From NCBI GenBank assembly GCA_002327255.1, contig DCUM01000058.1:1-7258 (forward strand): a stretch of 7,258 nt of DNA. Reading direction: 5' to 3'. A program made the translations under genes and the position numbers. Position 1 is the stretch's first letter, and each line of letters opens with the position of its first letter. Source of the DNA: a bacterium UBA2214 (GTDB taxonomy: Bacteria; Zhuqueibacterota; Zhuqueibacteria; Residuimicrobiales; Residuimicrobiaceae). This document shows, piece by piece, positions 5,127 through 7,258 of this stretch. The notes beneath the pieces were generated by a model, which worked only from the letters and a program-made list of their open reading frames with translations, made no database searches and was not told the origin of the DNA.

Positions 5127-5891
5127 GTGAGCGACAATAGCGTTGATGCACAACTTTTTTACGAAAATCTCGGTTCCGACTATGACCGCATGACACGTTT
5201 TCCCCAGCGCTTGCCCGGAGAGCGGGAAATAGTATCGCAATGGCGGCAAAAACTCGGATTCGAGTCGGTTGTGGATGCCGCCTGCGGCACCGGCCTGCAC
5301 GCCATTGCCCTGGCGCAGCTCGGTGTGCGGGTCGTCGCCAGCGATCTGTCGGAAACCATGCTGACCCTTGCGCGTCACCACGCAAAAGAAATGAACGTCG
5401 ACGTGACCTGGGTGCAGGCGCCCATGGAATCACTGCGCGAGCGGCTCGATGGGACCTTCGACATGATCCTTTGTCTCGGCAATTCCCTGCCCCATCTGCT
5501 GGATGAAAAAGCCCTCTTGAGCACCTTGAAAGGATTTCATGCGCTGCTCAATCCGGGCGGTCATATCCTGCTGCAAATGGTGAATTATGACCGCGTCCTG
5601 GCGCAGCGGCAGCGCATCGTTGCGATCAACCGGCAGGAGCACACAGAATTCATCCGTTTCTACGATTTCGATATGCCCTTTGTGGATTTCAACATCCTGC
5701 GCATCGACTGGAGCGATGACAAGCCGGGGCACTGCCTGAATGCGACCCGGCTTTATCCCTATCGCCGCGAGGAAGTGCAACGGGGCCTTGTCGCTGCTGG
5801 TTTTTCCGAATGGCAGGTCTTTGGTGACATGAAAGCCGCGCCATTTAGTGCTGCCAACAGCGCGAATATGGTGTTATTGGCGAAGTATTGA
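5127..5891 (+). CDS. Class I SAM-dependent methyltransferase
   Basis: 254 aa from the GTG at 5127. That start is preferred because AAGGTGGAG (5116-5124) lies just upstream and because the family-like sequence begins nearby (AQLFYENLGSDYDRMTRF); an in-frame GTG at 5091 would add 12 residues of little character. The Rossmann methyltransferase motifs are clear: motif I VVDAACGTGLHAIALAQLG (48-66), an acidic residue after strand 2 (VVASDLSETML, Asp73), motif IV FDMILCLGNSLPHL (111-124) and post-motif LLNPGGHILLQM (140-151). A C-terminal beta-rich part (FYDFDMPFVDFNILRIDW) could shape the acceptor pocket. The GNSLPHL signature recalls glycine/sarcosine-type and other small-molecule N-methyltransferases, but the substrate cannot be read from the sequence. 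It stands alone: a repeat-rich region precedes it and a convergent gene pair follows. Confidence 0.87.
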   Translation: MSDNSVDAQLFYENLGSDYDRMTRFPQRLPGEREIVSQWRQKLGFESVVDAACGTGLHAIALAQLGVRVVASDLSETMLTLARHHAKEMNVDVTWVQAPMESLRERLDGTFDMILCLGNSLPHLLDEKALLSTLKGFHALLNPGGHILLQMVNYDRVLAQRQRIVAINRQEHTEFIRFYDFDMPFVDFNILRIDWSDDKPGHCLNATRLYPYRREEVQRGLVAAGFSEWQVFGDMKAAPFSAANSANMVLLAKY

Positions 5892-5927
5892 AAAAGACGG
5901 CAACAAACGCTCATCCAGGCAGAATCA

Positions 5928-5954
5928 CGCGGGCCTGTTTTCAGGAATCCTGCG
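5928..5954. terminator. Possible bidirectional terminator hairpin between convergent genes
   Basis: CGCGGG CCTG TTTT CAGG AAT CCTGCG folds into an inner 4-bp and an outer 6-bp helix (one G-T pair), with a 3-nt bulge on one side. It lies in the 86-nt gap where the methyltransferase and the minus-strand VUT gene converge. No clear T-tract follows on either strand, so efficiency is doubtful. Confidence 0.35.
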
Positions 5955-5977
5955 AAGCCGGTCAGGCTATACAACCT

Positions 5978-6517
5978 TCAATCACCACCATCCATCGATG
6001 TAGTATTCTTTTTCGAACTTAGAACGCCCGCCAGGGCCATGGACCAGACAAAGCCGCCGGCGACTTTGGCGAGGAACTGCCCGGCGACGATCTCGGGCAT
6101 GAAAGCGGCGAAGGCGAGCGTGGGAAAGAGCAGGCTGTCGACCAGGGCGCTGAAGACGTTGCTCCCGTTCACTTTGATCAGCCAGAGTTTTTCGCGCAAC
6201 ACATGGTAGCACAGGGCATCGGTGAGGCCGGCTGCCGCGAAGGCGATGAAAGAGGCCAAAGCGATGAGAGCGGCCTCCCGGTTGAGCGCGTAAGAGAGCA
6301 GGCTCCCGGTGAGAATGAGCGCCGTCATCTTGACGGCGAGCCGCTTATGCTGCCAGGCTTCGTGCAGGGCATCGCGGCTGGTCAAATCGAGTCCGATGAA
6401 GAGAAAAGCGGTGATCAGCGTGGCGCCCGGCCCCCATTTGGTGATGAGGAGATTGGCGGCCACCACGCTGGTCAGATAGGCGGCAACGAGAAAGGTCTGT
6501 TTCCAGTTCACGCGCAT
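5978..6517 (-). CDS. VUT-family (YhhQ/DUF165-like) membrane transporter
   Basis: 179 aa, very hydrophobic, with about six membrane segments (roughly 8-25, 32-50, 62-78, 83-104, 121-140, 143-166). Family-type stretches are TSVVAANLLITKWGP (16-30), FIGLDLTSRDALHEAW (40-55), SFIAFAAAGLTDALCYHVL (89-107) and KVNGSNVFSALVDSLLFPTL (115-134). VUT proteins include YhhQ, which imports queuosine precursors such as preQ0; a queuosine-related or other small-molecule substrate is inferred. The start at 6517 is preferred to the ATG at 6532: it has AAGGA 7 nt upstream and begins 1 nt after the stop of the preceding ABM-domain gene, a sign of translational coupling. At 179 aa it belongs to the shorter VUT forms; E. 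coli YhhQ is about 220 aa. No queuosine biosynthesis gene or preQ1 riboswitch is seen here. Confidence 0.82.
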   Translation of the reverse strand: MRVNWKQTFLVAAYLTSVVAANLLITKWGPGATLITAFLFIGLDLTSRDALHEAWQHKRLAVKMTALILTGSLLSYALNREAALIALASFIAFAAAGLTDALCYHVLREKLWLIKVNGSNVFSALVDSLLFPTLAFAAFMPEIVAGQFLAKVAGGFVWSMALAGVLSSKKNTTSMDGGD

Positions 6518-6518
6518 C

Positions 6519-6824
6519 CTAGAATCCTTCATCGCCCGGAAAGAGATTGGTCAAGAGGTTGCGCTGCCGCGGCTCGGCCAGCATCTCCTCAACCTGGTGC
6601 GCCCACTTCTGATAATGTGGCGTTGTCTTGTGTTTTCCAGGCGCTTCGGCATTGTGATACACTTCCATCAAAACAAATCGGGTTGGATCATCCTGATGGG
6701 CGTAGAAATCGAAACGGGCGACGCCCGCTTCCATGCGGCTGGCGCGGACGTTATCCAGCGTGGCGTCGATGAAGGCTTCCCGGTGTTCCGGTTTTACATG
6801 AACGAAGACTTGCAGCACATGCAT
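6519..6824 (-). CDS. Antibiotic biosynthesis monooxygenase (ABM)-domain protein, LsrG-like
   Basis: 101 aa from the ATG at 6824, chosen because AGGAG (6834-6830 on the minus strand) stands 5 nt upstream; a longer frame to 6869 has no comparable site. The ferredoxin-like dimeric alpha/beta ABM fold is indicated by HVLQVFVHVKPEHREAF (2-18), VARFDFYAHQDDPTRFVLME (35-54) and KHKTTPHYQKWAHQVEEML (64-82). The HKTTPHY stretch followed by EPRQRNLLTNLFP is strikingly like LsrG, which handles phosphorylated autoinducer-2, but it is also shared by many putative quinol monooxygenases. No lsr genes are present, so an AI-2 role is not supported by context. Its stop codon is separated from the VUT transporter start by a single base, implying a shared transcript and perhaps a shared substrate pathway. 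Confidence 0.82.
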   Translation of the reverse strand: MHVLQVFVHVKPEHREAFIDATLDNVRASRMEAGVARFDFYAHQDDPTRFVLMEVYHNAEAPGKHKTTPHYQKWAHQVEEMLAEPRQRNLLTNLFPGDEGF

Positions 6825-6841
6825 ATTCGCTCCTTTTTTGG

Positions 6842-6869
6842 AACATACGATTTTTTCGCACACAAGCAA
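6842..6869 (-). promoter_or_regulatory. Weak candidate promoter for the ABM-VUT gene pair
   Basis: On the minus strand TTGCTT (6869-6864) and TATGTT (6847-6842) are 16 nt apart. The transcript would start near 6835, leaving a very short leader that just includes the ribosome binding site. It sits at the edge of the MmgE/PrpD relic. Confidence 0.3.
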
Positions 6870-6871
6870 AG

Positions 6872-7183
6872 CGGAATTTGCGCATCTGCTCCATGCTCGG
6901 CAAGATCAAGGTTGTCGCCGATGCGGAGATTGATGCCATGTTCCCCGGAACCAAACGCGCCATCGTCACCAAGACCACGACATCGGGCCTTAGCCCTACG
7001 GCGCTGGTCGATCACGCCAAAGGCAGTCCGGAAAATCCGATGCTGGATGAGGAGGATATCGCCAGATTCAGGGCCAATGCCGCTGCCGTGATGAACAGTG
7101 AGCAACAGGAGCGGGTTATTGCGGCGACCTGGGATTTGGGCGAACAGGATCTGTCCATCGCCGGGTATATGCGTTTGTTGATT
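6872..7183 (+). pseudogene. 5'-truncated relic of an MmgE/PrpD-family gene
   Basis: In one + frame about 100 residues read as the C-terminal part of the MmgE/PrpD (2-methylcitrate dehydratase-like) family: NLRICSMLGKIKVVADAEID, then MFPGTKRAIVT, HAKGSPENPMLDEEDIARF, RANA, and a final W-DL...YMRLLI. The hallmark 'KGsPeNPm.deE...KFraNA' is unmistakable. The roughly 300 N-terminal residues are missing, because the bases upstream of about 6870 belong to the divergent ABM gene and its promoter. There is no ribosome binding site before the first ATG (6893). The usual T-x-DG turn reads TTSGL, a further sign of decay. The frame continues without a stop to the window edge, but the part after about 7183 is antisense to the Fis-type gene and does not look like the family. 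It is probably a remnant left by a rearrangement. Confidence 0.75.
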
Positions 7184-7204
7184 GTTCAGGCTGTCAGGCG
7201 GCGG

Positions 7205-7258
7205 TCATCGTTTCAATCCGAATCGCTGCAACTTGCGGTGCAGATTGGTGCGATCCAC
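7205..7258 (-). CDS. C-terminal end of a Fis-type HTH protein, probably an NtrC-like sigma-54 regulator (partial)
   Basis: On the minus strand the window edge opens with VDRTNLHRKLQRFGLKR followed by TGA (7207-7205). This is the recognition helix and end of a Fis-family helix-turn-helix (pattern '..GVdRtNLyRKLk.lGi'), the standard C-terminus of sigma-54-dependent response regulators. Only 17 codons are visible, so the AAA+ and receiver domains are presumed, not seen. The gene converges on the MmgE/PrpD relic. Confidence 0.7.
   Translation of the reverse strand: MDRTNLHRKLQRFGLKR

Noticed and set aside
4807..5433. Minus-strand open frame of 208 codons across the repeat-rich gap
   Set aside because: The translation is Arg/Pro-rich, covers the palindromes, and overlaps the start of the methyltransferase on the other strand; it looks non-coding.
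6203..6772. Plus-strand open frame opposite the VUT and ABM genes
   Set aside because: The opposite strand has two recognisable families with ribosome binding sites and a 1-nt junction. The + strand translation has no family features.
6794..7105. Minus-strand open frame over the ABM start and the MmgE/PrpD relic
   Set aside because: It has no ribosome binding site or family match, and the + strand reading of the same bases is clearly MmgE/PrpD-like.

Overview
The window is a GC-rich stretch of a bacterial chromosome, carrying housekeeping and accessory genes typical of an environmental, probably anaerobic or facultative, Gram-negative bacterium. The sequence alone does not fix the phylum. 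The mix of a CHASE2-type cyclase tail, DUF438/DUF1858 proteins, a NapH-like polyferredoxin, dispersed palindromic repeats and an MmgE/PrpD relic would fit Desulfobacterota or an FCB/KSB1-like lineage. That placement is inference.

Layout, left to right. At 1-183 is the 3' end of an adenylate/guanylate cyclase-type gene, followed closely by rlmB (202-933), a 23S rRNA 2'-O-ribose methyltransferase. A 446-bp non-coding element with perfect 18-bp terminal inverted repeats and two strong internal hairpins (933-1378) starts exactly at the rlmB stop codon; it looks like a non-autonomous (MITE-like) element. A promoter with an almost perfect 23-bp palindromic operator (1392-1444) then leads into the four-gene cluster at 1463-4796: an Rrf2-family Fe-S regulator, a membrane 4Fe-4S polyferredoxin of NapH type, a DUF438-hemerythrin-PAS protein, and a DUF1858-DUF2249 protein.

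The genes of this cluster all lie on the + strand with gaps of 54, 25 and 3 nt. The regulator has an IscR/NsrR-like cysteine triad. The operator has the length and the AAGAT...TCTT edges of an NsrR site. The hemerythrin domain is related to di-iron repair and NO/O2-responsive proteins. Together they suggest a redox- or nitrosative-stress module in which a membrane Fe-S protein may pass electrons to, or receive a signal from, the di-iron/PAS protein. This is the most interesting part of the window.

From 4797 to 5126 there is a repeat-rich intergenic region with several palindromes. It is followed by a class I SAM-dependent methyltransferase gene (5127-5891). On the minus strand a tight two-gene unit encodes an LsrG-like ABM-domain protein (6824-6519) and, starting 1 nt after its stop, a short VUT-family (YhhQ-like) membrane transporter (6517-5978). 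The right end holds a 5'-truncated MmgE/PrpD relic on the + strand (about 6872-7183). Opposite it, the last 17 codons of a minus-strand gene encode a Fis-type helix-turn-helix, such as ends NtrC-like sigma-54 regulators (7258-7205).
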